Shown here piece after piece: positions 24,569 to 33,637 of a stretch of DNA of 64,000 bases (its first letter is position 1; each line of letters begins with the position of its first letter). The stretch lies in the NCBI RefSeq assembly GCF_014650075.1, contig NZ_BMUG01000009.1, forward strand, positions 310,001-374,000, in the 5' to 3' direction. A program made the translations under genes and the position numbers. Under the pieces are notes generated by a model that saw nothing but the letters and a program-made list of their open reading frames with translations, searched no databases and had not been told where the DNA came from. Source of the DNA: Streptomyces microflavus (lineage in GTDB: Bacteria > Actinomycetota > Actinomycetes > Streptomycetales > Streptomycetaceae).

Positions 24569-25827
24569 TTGCCCTCGCCCTTCCGGTAGGGCACGCCGTC
24601 CGCCTTCGGCATCCGCAGCCGTTGCGCGGAGAGCGAGAGGACCAGCAGCGTGGTGACGTACGGGGCCGCGTCGACGAACTGGCTCGGCACCTGGTCGGTC
24701 AGGAAGTACCAGGTGAACAGCAGCGCCGAGACGGCCGCCGAGATCACCGCGGAGACGTACTTCTTCTTGTACAGCTGCCAGAACACCGCGATGACCAGCA
24801 GGATCGCCAGCAGGAGCAGCATCGCGTGGACGTTCTCCGCACCGCCGCGCAACTTGAGGCTGTCGGTGAAGCCGAAGAGTCCGGCGCCCAGGGCCATGCC
24901 GCCCGGCATCCAGTTGCCGAAGATCATGGCGGCGAGGCCGATGTAGCCGCGGCCGCCGGTCTGGCCCTCCTGGTAGATGCCGGTGGCGACGATCGCGAGG
25001 AACGCGCCGCCGAGACCCGCGAGACCGCCCGAGATGGTGACGGCGATGTACTTGTACTTGTACACGTTGACGCCGAGCGTCTCGGCGGCCACCGGGGACT
25101 CACCGCAGGAGCGCAGCCGCAGCCCGAACGAGGTGCGCCACAGGATCCACCAGGTGGCCGGGATCAGCAGCAGGGCCAGCAGGGTCAGCAGCGAGAGGCC
25201 GGTGACCAGGCCGCCGACGATGCCGGCGATGTCGGAGACCAGGAACCAGTGGTGTTGCTGGAGGTCCTGCATCCAGTCCGAGAGCCCCGGAATGGTGATC
25301 TTGTCGATCGGATCGATGCGCGGGGACTGCTTGGAGGAGCCGCCCTGCACGCCGTCGAAGGCGAAGTTGGAGAGGTAGCGGGTGACGCCGACGGCGAGGA
25401 TGTTGATCGCCACACCGGAGACGATGTGGTTCACGCCGAAGGTGACGGTGATGACCGCGTGCAGCAGGCCGCCGATGCAGCCGCCGAGGATGCCGAAGAG
25501 GACACCCATCCACGGACCCCACTGGAATCCGGCCCAGGCACCGAACCAGGTGCCGAGGATCATCATGCCTTCGAGGCCGATGTTGACGACGCCCGCGCGC
25601 TCGGCCCACAGGCCGCCGAGTCCGGCGAGGCCGATCGGGACGGCGAGCTCCAGCGCGCCGGCGACCTGGCCGACCGAGGTGATGTCGTCGGCGCCGCTGA
25701 TGAGGCGGACCAGCGAGACGAGGGCGAGACCGCCCGCGATGATGAGCAGGACGACGGGCAGAGTGAGCTTGCGGCGCCCGCCCTTCTTGGGGGCGTGGCG
25801 TGCGGCGGTGGCTTTGCTGGTGCTCAC
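24565..25827 (-). CDS. Nucleoside ABC transporter permease (second)
   Basis: 420 residues from GTG 25827, overlapping the preceding permease stop (GTGA). It is a BPD_transp_2-type permease with about 10 hydrophobic segments. Typical motifs are VNIGLEGMMILGTWFGAWAGF, NHIVSGVAINILAVGVTRYL, RSCGESPVAAETLGVNV and YIAVTISGGLAGLGGAFLAIVATGIYQEGQTGGRGYIGLAAMIFGNW. The N-terminus is basic and Lys-rich, the C-terminus hydrophilic. With the other permease, the ATPase and the Bmp-family lipoprotein it forms an NupNOPQ/BmpA-like nucleoside importer. Confidence 0.93.
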   Translation of the reverse strand: MSTSKATAARHAPKKGGRRKLTLPVVLLIIAGGLALVSLVRLISGADDITSVGQVAGALELAVPIGLAGLGGLWAERAGVVNIGLEGMMILGTWFGAWAGFQWGPWMGVLFGILGGCIGGLLHAVITVTFGVNHIVSGVAINILAVGVTRYLSNFAFDGVQGGSSKQSPRIDPIDKITIPGLSDWMQDLQQHHWFLVSDIAGIVGGLVTGLSLLTLLALLLIPATWWILWRTSFGLRLRSCGESPVAAETLGVNVYKYKYIAVTISGGLAGLGGAFLAIVATGIYQEGQTGGRGYIGLAAMIFGNWMPGGMALGAGLFGFTDSLKLRGGAENVHAMLLLLAILLVIAVFWQLYKKKYVSAVISAAVSALLFTWYFLTDQVPSQFVDAAPYVTTLLVLSLSAQRLRMPKADGVPYRKGEGK

Positions 25828-26942
25828 AGGGCCGCCTCCTTCTCGGTCTTGATGGCATGGCCGGCGGCGAGCTCCTCGCCGACCTTCTGCTGCTGGCGGC
25901 GGACGCCGTAGCGGCGTACCAGCTCGTAGGAGACGACGACCGAGATCACGATCAGGCCCTGCATGATCGTGGCGATCTCCTTCTCGTACCCGTACTGGTC
26001 GAGCGAGGCCGACGACTTGTCCAGGAAGGCGATCAGCAGGGCGCTGAAGGCGATGCCGAGCGGGTTGTTGCGGCCCAGCAGCGCGATGGTGATACCGGTG
26101 AAGCCGATGCCGGTGGGGAAGTCGAGGCTGTAGGTGTGGGTGTCGCCGAGCAGCGTCGGCAGGCCCGCGAGGCCCGCCACCGCACCGGAGATCAGCATCG
26201 AGGTGAGGATCATCTTCTTGGCGTCCACACCGGAGGCCTGGGCGGCGCTCTCGCTGGCGCCGGTGGCGCGCAGGTCGAAGCCGAACCGGGTGCGGTTGAG
26301 GACGAACCAGTAGAGCAGGCCGCAGCCTGCGGCGACGAAGGTGAAGCCGTAGATCTCGCCGGCCCCGTCGCCCATCGGCAGCCCCGGGAACCAGCCGGAC
26401 TCGGCGATCTCACCGGTGGTCAGGTTGTTGGAGCCCGCGGGCTGCTCGCCGAAGTTCTTCGGCAGGATCAGCCAGGCGACCAGGGCGGTGGCGATCGAGT
26501 TGAGCATGATCGTGGAGACGACCTCGCTCACCCCGCGGGTGGTCTTGAGGAAGCCCGCGATACCGGCCCAGAAGGCACCGACGAGCATCGCGACGACCAC
26601 GATCAGCGCGATGTGCAGCGGGCCCGGCAGGGTGACGCTGGCGCCGACCAGCGCGGCCATCATGGCGGCGAGGCGGTACTGCCCGTCGACGCCGATGTTG
26701 AAGAGGTTCATCCGGAAGCCGACGGCCACCGCGAGTGCGGCGAGGTAGTACGTGCCGGCCTGGTTGATGATCAGGACCTGTACGTCGGCGTAGCTGGCCG
26801 ACTCGAACATGATCCGGTACGGCTCGAAGGGGTTGCGGCCGGAGGCCAGCAGCACCACGGTCGTCAGCGCGAGGGCCACGACCAGGGCGAGCACCGGGCC
26901 GGCGAGGCCCAGGATCAGCCGGTCCTTGTCGAATTTCTTCAT
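25824..26942 (-). CDS. Nucleoside ABC transporter permease (first)
   Basis: 372 residues from ATG 26942, with its ATG overlapping the ATPase stop (ATGA). The membrane protein has about nine hydrophobic segments and the BPD_transp_2 signature (FRMNLFNIGVDGQYRLAAMMAALVGA; VSEVVSTIMLNSIATALVAW; RATGASESAAQASGVDAKKMILTSMLISGAVAGLAGLPTLLG; GIGFTGITIALLGRNNPLGIAFSALL). It pairs with the next permease to form the channel of the nucleoside importer. Gene overlaps indicate equimolar, coupled translation. Confidence 0.93.
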   Translation of the reverse strand: MKKFDKDRLILGLAGPVLALVVALALTTVVLLASGRNPFEPYRIMFESASYADVQVLIINQAGTYYLAALAVAVGFRMNLFNIGVDGQYRLAAMMAALVGASVTLPGPLHIALIVVVAMLVGAFWAGIAGFLKTTRGVSEVVSTIMLNSIATALVAWLILPKNFGEQPAGSNNLTTGEIAESGWFPGLPMGDGAGEIYGFTFVAAGCGLLYWFVLNRTRFGFDLRATGASESAAQASGVDAKKMILTSMLISGAVAGLAGLPTLLGDTHTYSLDFPTGIGFTGITIALLGRNNPLGIAFSALLIAFLDKSSASLDQYGYEKEIATIMQGLIVISVVVSYELVRRYGVRRQQQKVGEELAAGHAIKTEKEAAL

Positions 26943-28498
26943 CGGGCCTCGTCCTCCGGGCTTTCGAGGTGACCGGTGGCTGCACCGGTCATGGCCGAGC
27001 CCAGCTCCTCGGGGGTGATGGTGGCCGGGTCGGCGTCGGCGACCAGTCGGCCGCGGTACATGACGCGCAGGGTGTCGGAGAGCCCGATGAGCTCGTCCAG
27101 GTCCGCCGAGATCAGCAGGACGGCGAGCCCTTCGCGGCGGGCCTCACGGATCTGGTCCCAGATCTGCGCCTGCGCGCCGACGTCCACCCCGCGGGTGGGG
27201 TGGGCGGCGATCAGCAGCTTGGGGGCGTGGCTCATCTCGCGGCCGACGATCAGCTTCTGCTGGTTGCCGCCGGAGAGGGAGGCCGCGGTGACCTCGATAC
27301 CGGGGGTGCGCACGTCGTACTCGCGCACGATCCGCTCGGTGTCGGTGCGGGCCGCCTTGTTGTCCAGCAGCCAGCCGCGGCTGTTGGGCTTCTCGGTGAC
27401 GTGGCCGAGGATGCGGTTCTCCCAGAGCGGGGCGTCCAGCAGGACGCCGTGGCGGTGCCGGTCCTCGGGGATGTAGCCGATGCCGGCCTCGCGCCGCTTG
27501 CGGGTCGGGGAGTGCGAGATGTCGTCGGTGTCGAGGGTGATCACCCCGCCGTCCGGGTCGCGCATCCCGATCAGGGCTTCGATCAGCTCGGTCTGCCCGT
27601 TGCCCTCGACGCCGGCGATCCCGAGGACCTCGCCCTTGTGGATGGTGAAGCCGACGCCCGCGAGGACGTCGCGGACGGTGCCGTCGGGGTCGGTGACCGT
27701 GAGCGCCAGGTCCTTCACGCGCAGCATGGGCACGTCGGTGACGGTGGACTCACGGGTCTCCGGCGAGGGCAGCTCGCTGCCGACCATCAGCTCGGCGAGC
27801 TGCTTGGTCGTGGTGATGGCCGGGTCGGCGGTGCCCACCGTCGTACCGCGGCGGATCACCGTGATGTCGTCGGCGACCGACAGCACCTCGCCCAGCTTGT
27901 GCGAGATGAAGATGACGGTCAGGCCCTCGGCCTTGAGCTCGCGCAGGTTGGCGAAGAGGGCGTCGACCTCCTGCGGCACCAGGACCGCGGTCGGCTCGTC
28001 CAGGATCAGGATGCGGGCGCCCCGGTAGAGCACCTTGAGGATCTCCACGCGCTGCCGGTCGGCGACGCCGAGGTCCTCGACGAGCGCGTCGGGGCGGATG
28101 CCGAGACCGTACGCGTCGGAGATCTCCTTGATCTTCCTGCGGGCGCCGGCACCGATGCCGTACAGCTTCTCGCCGCCGAGGACCACGTTCTCCAGGACGG
28201 TGAAGTTGTCGGCGAGCATGAAGTGCTGGTGCACCATGCCGATGCCGCGCTCGATGGCGTCGCCCGGGTTGGAGAACGAGACCTGCTCACCGTTGATGGC
28301 GATGGTGCCCTCGTCCGGCTTCTGCATGCCGTAGAGGATCTTCATCAGGGTGGACTTGCCGGCACCGTTCTCGCCGACGAGGGCGTGGACCGTGCCCTTG
28401 CCGATCGTGATGTCGATGTCGTGGTTGGCGACGACGCCGGGGAAGCGCTTGGTGATGCCGTGAAGTTCCACGGCGGGGGGGCTGCTGGACGCGTTGAT
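26939..28498 (-). CDS. Nucleoside ABC transporter ATP-binding protein (two ABC domains)
   Basis: About 519 residues. Two ABC modules are present: the first with GENGAGKST, the LGVADRQRVEILK signature region and ILILDEPTAVL; the second with GVEGNGQTE (degenerate Walker A), LSGGNQQKLIVGRE and LIAAHPTRGVD. This is the duplicated RbsA/Bmp-type ATPase of nucleoside and sugar importers. The start is a problem: AAGGAG lies 8 bases before codon ATC 28498 (preceded by GTC), and no ATG, GTG or TTG is in frame there. GTG 28471 has no ribosome site, and upstream starts cross the operator. I place the start at 28498 as a rare ATC initiation. Confidence 0.92.
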   Translation of the reverse strand: MNASSSPPAVELHGITKRFPGVVANHDIDITIGKGTVHALVGENGAGKSTLMKILYGMQKPDEGTIAINGEQVSFSNPGDAIERGIGMVHQHFMLADNFTVLENVVLGGEKLYGIGAGARRKIKEISDAYGLGIRPDALVEDLGVADRQRVEILKVLYRGARILILDEPTAVLVPQEVDALFANLRELKAEGLTVIFISHKLGEVLSVADDITVIRRGTTVGTADPAITTTKQLAELMVGSELPSPETRESTVTDVPMLRVKDLALTVTDPDGTVRDVLAGVGFTIHKGEVLGIAGVEGNGQTELIEALIGMRDPDGGVITLDTDDISHSPTRKRREAGIGYIPEDRHRHGVLLDAPLWENRILGHVTEKPNSRGWLLDNKAARTDTERIVREYDVRTPGIEVTAASLSGGNQQKLIVGREMSHAPKLLIAAHPTRGVDVGAQAQIWDQIREARREGLAVLLISADLDELIGLSDTLRVMYRGRLVADADPATITPEELGSAMTGAATGHLESPEDEAR

Positions 28499-28573
28499 GA
28501 CGCACTCTCCTTGGCCGGACAGGAGCGGGGGCGGAGGGGCTGAAGGGGGTGAAGTTATCGCGCCGGAGGGCTG

Positions 28574-28587
28574 TCTACACGCGTAGA
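28574..28587. promoter_or_regulatory. Palindromic operator upstream of the ABC transporter operon
   Basis: TCTACACGCGTAGA is a 14-bp palindrome with one mismatched pair. On the minus strand it overlaps a possible -10 (TGTAGA) spaced from TTTACG, 76 bases before the ATPase start, so a bound repressor would block the promoter. Confidence 0.75.
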
Positions 28588-28851
28588 GCTGCCGAATCGT
28601 AAAACACAGGCGCACGTCACAGTCCGGACGCGGGGTCCGGGACCGGGTGGGAGAGCACTGCGAAAGGCGGATCTTCTTCGTTGCTTGCTGTTCTTGCTGC
28701 GGGTGCCGCTTCGGACGCTCGGCCGGCACGGCCGGGATCCGGGCGCCGCCCGCGTACGGGTGAGGGCCCGGCGGCCCTGCCCGCCCTGCCGCGCCGGTGT
28801 GCGGCGGGGCGGACGGACAGGGCCTGGGAAACCAGCCGGTGGGCCGACCTC

Positions 28852-28875
28852 GACCGCCCTTGTCAGGGGGCGGTC
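28852..28875 (-). terminator. Terminator after the binding-lipoprotein gene
   Basis: GACCGCCC (28852-28859) pairs with GGGCGGTC (28868-28875), 9 bases beyond the lipoprotein stop. The lipoprotein and the ATPase genes thus appear to be separate transcripts. The 28600-28850 stretch between them shows no gene. Confidence 0.75.
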
Positions 28876-28883
28876 ATGCCTTG

Positions 28884-29930
28884 TTACGGGGCGGTCTTGA
28901 CGGTGATCTTGCCGTCGATGATCTCCTGCTTGGCCTTGTCGACCGCGGCGATGACGTCCTTCATCTCGGTGAAGGCCGGGTTGGACATCGACAGGCCGAC
29001 GCCGTCCTTGTCCAGGCCGTAGCGAATCTCACCGGTCTGCGGCTTGCCGTCCTGGACCGACTTGATCAGGTTGAAGACCGAGTCCTCGACGTCCTTCGTG
29101 ACCGAGGTCAGGATGGACTCCTTGTAGTTGGCGAGGCCCGCCTGGTTGTACTGGTCGGAGTCGACGCCGATGTTCCACTTGCCCGCCTTGGAGGCGGCCT
29201 CGATGGCACCGGAGCCGGCCAGACCGGCGGCCGAGTAGATCACGTCGGCCTTCTTGTCGAGCTGGCCCTGGGCGGCGGCCTTGCCGAGGTCGGGCTTGGA
29301 GAAGCCGTCGAAGTTCGGGGGCTGCGTCAGGTACTGCGGGAGCACGTTCACCGACGGGTCGGTGTCCTTGACGCCCTGGATGTAGCCGGCCTCGAACTTC
29401 TTGATCAGCGGGGTCTCGACGCCACCGATGAAGCCGACCGTCTTCGTCTTCGTGACCTTGGCGGCGGCGACGCCGGCGAGGTAGGAGCCCTGCTCCTCGT
29501 TGAAGACGATGTTGGCGATGTTCTTGCCGGTCACCGAGGCGTCGTCGATGATCCCGAAGGTGGTCTTCGGGAACTTCGGCGCGACCTTCTTGATGGCGGG
29601 CGCGTAGGCGAAGCCGACACCGATCACCGGGTTGTTGCCGGCGCGGGCCAGCTCGGTGAGGCGCTGGACCTTGTCGGCGTCGCTCTCGCCGTCGGACGGC
29701 TCGGCCTCGTTGCCGTCGATGTCGAGGTCCTTCTCGGCCTTGGCGAGACCGGCGTAGGCGGCGTCGTTGAACGACTGGTCGCCGCGGCCACCGATGTCGT
29801 ACGCGATGGCGGCCTTGTCAGCGCCGTCGGAACCTGCGTCCGACGACGTTTTTCCGCCACACGCGGTGGCGGAGAGCGCGAGGGCCGCTGACGCGACGCC
29901 CACGGTGGCAATCCTGGTGATCCGGCGCAA
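28884..29930 (-). CDS. Bmp/PnrA-family nucleoside-binding lipoprotein
   Basis: 348 residues from TTG 29930, with AAGGAG 8 bases upstream. The lipoprotein signal peptide is MRRITRIATVGVASAALALSATAC, with the lipidated Cys at about residue 24. The mature protein has the Bmp/Med fold signatures: AIAYDIGGRGDQSFNDAAYAGL, IGVGFAYAPAIKKVAPKFP, NEEQGSYLAGVAAA, KTVGFIGGVETPLIKKFEAGYIQGV and IGVDSDQYNQ. It captures nucleosides outside the membrane for the permeases encoded just downstream. A half operator lies upstream at 29990. Confidence 0.94.
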   Translation of the reverse strand: MRRITRIATVGVASAALALSATACGGKTSSDAGSDGADKAAIAYDIGGRGDQSFNDAAYAGLAKAEKDLDIDGNEAEPSDGESDADKVQRLTELARAGNNPVIGVGFAYAPAIKKVAPKFPKTTFGIIDDASVTGKNIANIVFNEEQGSYLAGVAAAKVTKTKTVGFIGGVETPLIKKFEAGYIQGVKDTDPSVNVLPQYLTQPPNFDGFSKPDLGKAAAQGQLDKKADVIYSAAGLAGSGAIEAASKAGKWNIGVDSDQYNQAGLANYKESILTSVTKDVEDSVFNLIKSVQDGKPQTGEIRYGLDKDGVGLSMSNPAFTEMKDVIAAVDKAKQEIIDGKITVKTAP

Positions 29931-29989
29931 GGGAAGGCTCCTTCAAACCTGACCGAAGCGCCTCTTCCGGCGCTGGTTTCGCGGCGATC

Positions 29990-30004
29990 GTAACGCGCGT
30001 AGAT
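29990..30004. promoter_or_regulatory. Half operator upstream of the binding-lipoprotein gene
   Basis: ACGCGCGTAGA (29993-30003) matches the core and right arm of the add/deoA operator, but the left arm reads GTA instead of TCT. It lies about 60 bases before the start. A weak site compared with the other three. Confidence 0.5.
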
Positions 30005-30104
30005 GTCAGATAAGAGCACGTACGGAAGCCGTTATCGGATCGTCGCGAACAGGAGGTGTCGCGTCCGTCCATGGATGGCCCGCGAACAGTTGGTAAAGGC
30101 GGGC

Positions 30105-31349
30105 CTAAGACCGTCCGGCCAGCAGGGCAGCGGCGGTGAACAGCTCGACCCCCACGGTGATGGCCTCCTCGTCCACATCGAAGTTGCCGCGGTGCAGGTC
30201 CAGACCGCGCGTGTCGCCGGGCGGCCGGACCCCGAGACGGGCCATGGCGCCCGGGACGTGCTCCAGGTACCAGGAGAAGTCCTCGCCGCCGAGGCTCTGC
30301 TCGGTGTCCTCGATCGCATACGCCCCGCGGCGCTCGGTCATCGCCGCGTCCAGCAGGCCGATGGACTCGGCGTCGTTCACCACGGGCGGCACGCCCCGTA
30401 CGTAATTGATCACGGACTTGGCCCGGTGCATTCCGGCCACCTCGTCCACGGCGGCGTGCACCAGGTCGGGCGCGTCCCGCCAGGCCTCCAGGTCGAGGCA
30501 GCGGACCGTGCCGGAGAGCTCGGCGTGCTGCGGGACGACGTTGGGGGCGTGGCCGGTGTGGAGGCGGCCCCAGGTGAGGACGAGCCCCGAGCGGGCGTCG
30601 ACGCGGCGGGAGAGCAGCGCGGGGACGTCCACGGCGACCCGGGCGGCGGCGGTGACCAGGTCGGTGGTCAGGTGCGGGCGGGCGGTGTGGCCGCCGGGCC
30701 CGTCGAGGGAGATCTCCAGGCGGTCGCAGGCGGAGGTGATGGCCCCGACGCGCAGCCCGATCTTCCCGGCGTCGACCTTGGGGTCGCAGTGCACGGCGAT
30801 GATCCGCCCGACGCCCTCCAGCACCCCGGAGGCGATCGCGTCGACCGCACCGCCCGGGAGGACCTCCTCGGCGGGCTGGAAGACGAGCCGCACCGCGTTG
30901 GGCAGGAGCCCCTGCCGGTCGAGCGCGGCGAGCACCAGCCCGGCGCCGAGCACGGTGGTGGTGTGGACGTCGTGCCCGCAGGCGTGGGCCCGGTCGGGGA
31001 CGGTGGACCGGTAGGGGGCGTCCACCTTGGTGTCCGGGATCGGCAGCGCGTCGATGTCGGCGCGCAGCGCCAGCATGGGCGTCACGCCGTCCCACTCCCC
31101 CACGTCACAGACGAGCCCTGTCCCGACGTCGAGCACCCGCGGCTTCAGCCCGGCCCTCTCCAGCCGGTCCTTGATGGCGGCGGTGGTGCGGAACTCCTGG
31201 TTGCCCAGCTCGGGGTGCATGTGCAGATCCCGGCGGAAGGCGATCAGCTCGGCCCTCAGCTCGTCACCGAGCCTGCCGGGCAGCCCACCTCCCCCCGGCT
31301 GGTCGACCAGGTCTTCGGGGCGGGAGGCGCGGGACTTCAACTGGTTCAC
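30105..31349 (-). CDS. M20-family amidohydrolase (carboxypeptidase Ss1/hippurate hydrolase type)
   Basis: 414 residues from GTG 31349. Metal ligands of the M20D group are present: HMHPELGNQE, ACGHDVHTTTV, QPAEEVLPGGAVDAI, HCDPKVDAG and GGEDFSWYL near the C-terminus. The dimerisation domain lies in the middle (DGPGGHTARP). It hydrolyses N-acyl amino acids or similar amides in the cytoplasm; the exact substrate is unknown. It is oriented with the transporter genes but 174 bases upstream, probably as a separate unit. It marks the end of core-like sequence before the accessory region. Confidence 0.93.
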   Translation of the reverse strand: MNQLKSRASRPEDLVDQPGGGGLPGRLGDELRAELIAFRRDLHMHPELGNQEFRTTAAIKDRLERAGLKPRVLDVGTGLVCDVGEWDGVTPMLALRADIDALPIPDTKVDAPYRSTVPDRAHACGHDVHTTTVLGAGLVLAALDRQGLLPNAVRLVFQPAEEVLPGGAVDAIASGVLEGVGRIIAVHCDPKVDAGKIGLRVGAITSACDRLEISLDGPGGHTARPHLTTDLVTAAARVAVDVPALLSRRVDARSGLVLTWGRLHTGHAPNVVPQHAELSGTVRCLDLEAWRDAPDLVHAAVDEVAGMHRAKSVINYVRGVPPVVNDAESIGLLDAAMTERRGAYAIEDTEQSLGGEDFSWYLEHVPGAMARLGVRPPGDTRGLDLHRGNFDVDEEAITVGVELFTAAALLAGRS

Positions 31350-31997
31350 CTTGTGAAGGGTAGGCCCCTTCGCCCCTCAACTGGCCACAGATCAACAAAA
31401 CTTCAGCCGCACAGGGGAACAAAAGGCCGGGTGGGAGCGTGTGACGGGCCGTGACAGTGGGTATACCTTGCGGCTTCCTCGCCAACCGGGAAGGCGCCAA
31501 TGAACCACGTAAGGAGCGCGCAGACCCACGTATGCACTCGCGCCCCTGCGCAGGCTTCGTCCATTGACGTTGCTGTCGACTGCCCCCTGAAGCCGCGCCC
31601 TGGCGGGGCTTCAAGTGCACTTCAGAGCGTACCTACGCTGCGACCTTCTATCCCTGTTCGACCCCACAGCGCGCTCGAAGCTGGCCCGCGATATCAGATA
31701 TGCCCCTTCGACGCCGGTATCGATCTCCACCGCCCATCAGGTGCTGTCACTCCCGGTCAGCGCCATGAGGCAGCCCACAAGATCACCAGTAGAGAACCGC
31801 TCCGGGGCAAGCACGTGGCGGTCACCCACCGCCACGAGGAGCAGATCGAAGAACTGTCGCGTACCCATCGCGAACTCCCGAACCCGATCCCACGACATTA
31901 CGAACCCTGCGGGGAAGCTTCTACCCTTCCGGCTCCGCTGGTGTCCGTGGTTATGCGAGGGAATCCCTGGGTGTTGCCGTTACTACTGCCGTCACTG
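31350..31997. other. Intergenic stretch without a supported gene
   Basis: Open frames exist (for example from ATG 31500), but their translations show no domain and uneven codon use. The end (31971-31994) carries TGTTGCCGTTACTACTGCCG and GTCA, almost the same as 33727-33749, a motif often found beyond phage integrase genes. It is probably scar DNA from an integrated element. Confidence 0.55.
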
Positions 31998-32585
31998 CCC
32001 CTGCCCCACATCCACTCCGTACTCAAGTCTGCCCTAAAGCACGCCGTGCGCAAGGAGGAGATCCCGTGCAACGTGGCCTGCAATGTCCGCTCCGGCACAC
32101 CACGGCCCCACCGCGGAAGCGCGCGCGTTCCTGGCCGCCGCCAGCGGTCACCGGTGGCAGCGATTGTTCGAACTCGCTCTGCACACTGGGCTCTGCAAGG
32201 CCGAACTTCTCGATCTTCGCTGGGAGGACCTCGACCTGGCCAGTGGAATCGCCAGCATCCGACGCACCCTTCACGCACCAACTCCGGCGGCCTGGCCACC
32301 TTCCCGACCAAGACTCCAGAGTTCCGAACGACGCATCTTCCTGCCCACGCCATGCCTGCGCTCCCTCGAACATCACCGCAACCGGCAGCGCCAGGCAAGG
32401 CTCCGCCGCATCCGCGTCCACACCCTCCGCCACGCTGGTCCTGAAACAGGGGCGTCGAGCCCGTCGTAATCGAGGAACTCCTCGGACACGCTCGCATCGG
32501 CGTCACCGCCCCCGTTCATGCCCGCACAAGGCTCCGTTTCCAGCAAGACGCCATGACCTGCTCGACCACACCCTCCGCGGCTCCG
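31998..32585 (+). pseudogene. Decayed tyrosine-recombinase integrase (copy 1)
   Basis: Fragments in more than one frame match the C-terminal half of the second integrase at 36935-38199. HSVLKSALKHAVRKEEIPCNVA is followed by TAEARAFLAAASGHRWQRLFELALHTGLCKAELLDLRWEDLDLASGIASI, then frameshifts, then IEELLGHARIGVT-like DNA near 32466-32515. The HxLRH box (HTLRH at about 32418) and catalytic Tyr region are damaged. The N-terminal half is missing. A terminator-like hairpin follows at 32660. It is a relic of an older integrated element. Confidence 0.82.
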
Positions 32586-32659
32586 CCGGCCAACCCGGAG
32601 ACCGTTACGACCCACCGCGCTGCGCAGCCACCGTCCCCTGATACTGCCGTCAGACATCG

Positions 32660-32695
32660 CTGAAGCCCCATCAGTCGCAACTGACAGGGCTTCAG
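32660..32695 (+). terminator. Hairpin downstream of integrase copy 1
   Basis: CTGAAGCCC (32660-32668) pairs with GGGCTTCAG (32687-32695); an inner TCAGT pairs with ACTGA. It is followed by ATTTA. The next ~130 bases to 32828 are AT-rich and show no gene. Confidence 0.65.
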
Positions 32696-32828
32696 ATTTA
32701 TGCCTGGAAATTCATGTGGCTTGGATGGAAATTCCGCTTTCGATAGAACCACGCTACCGAATCACTCAGAAATAACGCCTGCCTGCCCCAGAAATCTGGC
32801 TGCGAGTCCTTCCATCGCAATCAGCGAA

Positions 32829-33287
32829 TCACAAAATGGAGGAACTATTGACACTCGACCAGTAGCCGCGAACCGCCTCGATGATCGGATCATACTCGAC
32901 GGATGCCACAACGGATACCAGAGTAGGTCCCATCAATGAACCATCCTCGTCACCTCGCGCCACCACAACCACGTCCCCCTTGTATACGTATCCGTGGATC
33001 AACCAGTCGTCCAGCGACTCGGCGATAGACAGGGTTGTGCGGTCATGGAGCTCCTCCTCAGCCAGCAACGCCGAAAGTACGGCATCTCTGTTCGAGAACA
33101 AGAGACCAAGCCGATCGTCTTCCAGATGCGCCAGGCCTCTCAGCCTGGCCATGGCTGTGCCCAGAATGCACGGTTCGGCGTCACCGATCAATTGACTGTC
33201 GATGATGAGCTGGAACCGGAACATTCCGCGCCCCTCCGAAGGGGCGACAAGAAATCCGAATCGACCGTCATCGGTCAAGAACCTCAT
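32829..33287 (-). CDS. Candidate immunity protein of the orphan toxin tip
   Basis: 152 residues from ATG 33287, two bases after the stop of the orphan toxin fragment, with an AGAGAGG site upstream. It is acidic and soluble with no signal peptide (MRFLTDDGRFGFLVAPSEGRGMFRFQLI; HLEDDRLGLLFSNRDAVLSALLAEEELHD; GDVVVVARGDEDGSLMG). Base composition is clearly lower in GC than the flanking core genes. Placement directly after a polymorphic-toxin C-terminus is the usual position of an immunity gene, but I recognise no named immunity family; the assignment is by context. Confidence 0.72.
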   Translation of the reverse strand: MRFLTDDGRFGFLVAPSEGRGMFRFQLIIDSQLIGDAEPCILGTAMARLRGLAHLEDDRLGLLFSNRDAVLSALLAEEELHDRTTLSIAESLDDWLIHGYVYKGDVVVVARGDEDGSLMGPTLVSVVASVEYDPIIEAVRGYWSSVNSSSIL

Positions 33288-33289
33288 AT

Positions 33290-33637
33290 CTAGCCTCTCT
33301 TGACCTGAATAGGAACACGACTCATCGGAATCGGAACCGGAGTACCCGACTTCGTCACACCGCCAGTACTGCCACTCCAGTGCCACTTACCGTTGCCGTC
33401 ATCGAAGTAGCGGTAGTACTCGGCACTCTTGCCGGAACCGACCTTGGTCCATCTGGTGCCGTCGACGAGGACACTATTCCCGAATTGTTCCCCAGCGTCA
33501 CCCGGCAGTACCGCCCTCTTCGGAACATATGGGTTTGGACCACCCGTCGGATCATGGTGCCCCGGGTTCTCATAATTGGAGCATGTGCTGTTATGAACGA
33601 GTACCGGCGTAGCGCCAGCCAGCACATAGTACGTGTG
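33290..33637 (-). pseudogene. Orphan Rhs-type toxin tip (displaced C-terminal cassette)
   Basis: The frame begins with HTYYVLAGATPVLVHNS, the end of a HINT domain, then a ~95-residue unique domain (NPGHHDPTGGPNPYVP; GNSVLVDGTRWTKVGSGKSAEYYRYFDDG; KWHWSGS). An in-frame TAG stands just before HTYYVLAG, so no complete toxin can be made here. The first 19 bases on its 5' side (33619-33637) are identical to 39262-39280 in the intact Rhs gene, and similarity stops abruptly beyond. It is therefore a toxin cassette cut from its carrier at the HINT/toxin border. The toxin family is not identified; His/Asp-rich motifs suggest a nuclease, but weakly. Confidence 0.8.

Noticed and set aside
28574..28729. 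ABC ATPase starting at 28729
   Set aside because: This would place about 77 low-complexity codons through the promoter and palindromic operator; the ribosome site lies at about 28507.
28600..28850. Possible riboswitch between the binding lipoprotein and the ABC ATPase
   Set aside because: GC-rich DNA with many weak pairings but no conserved aptamer core that I could recognise; lies upstream of the operator and likely promoter.
31500..32444. A ~314-codon open frame across the first integrase relic
   Set aside because: The translation has no domain and crosses the frameshifted integrase sequence; codon bias is poor.
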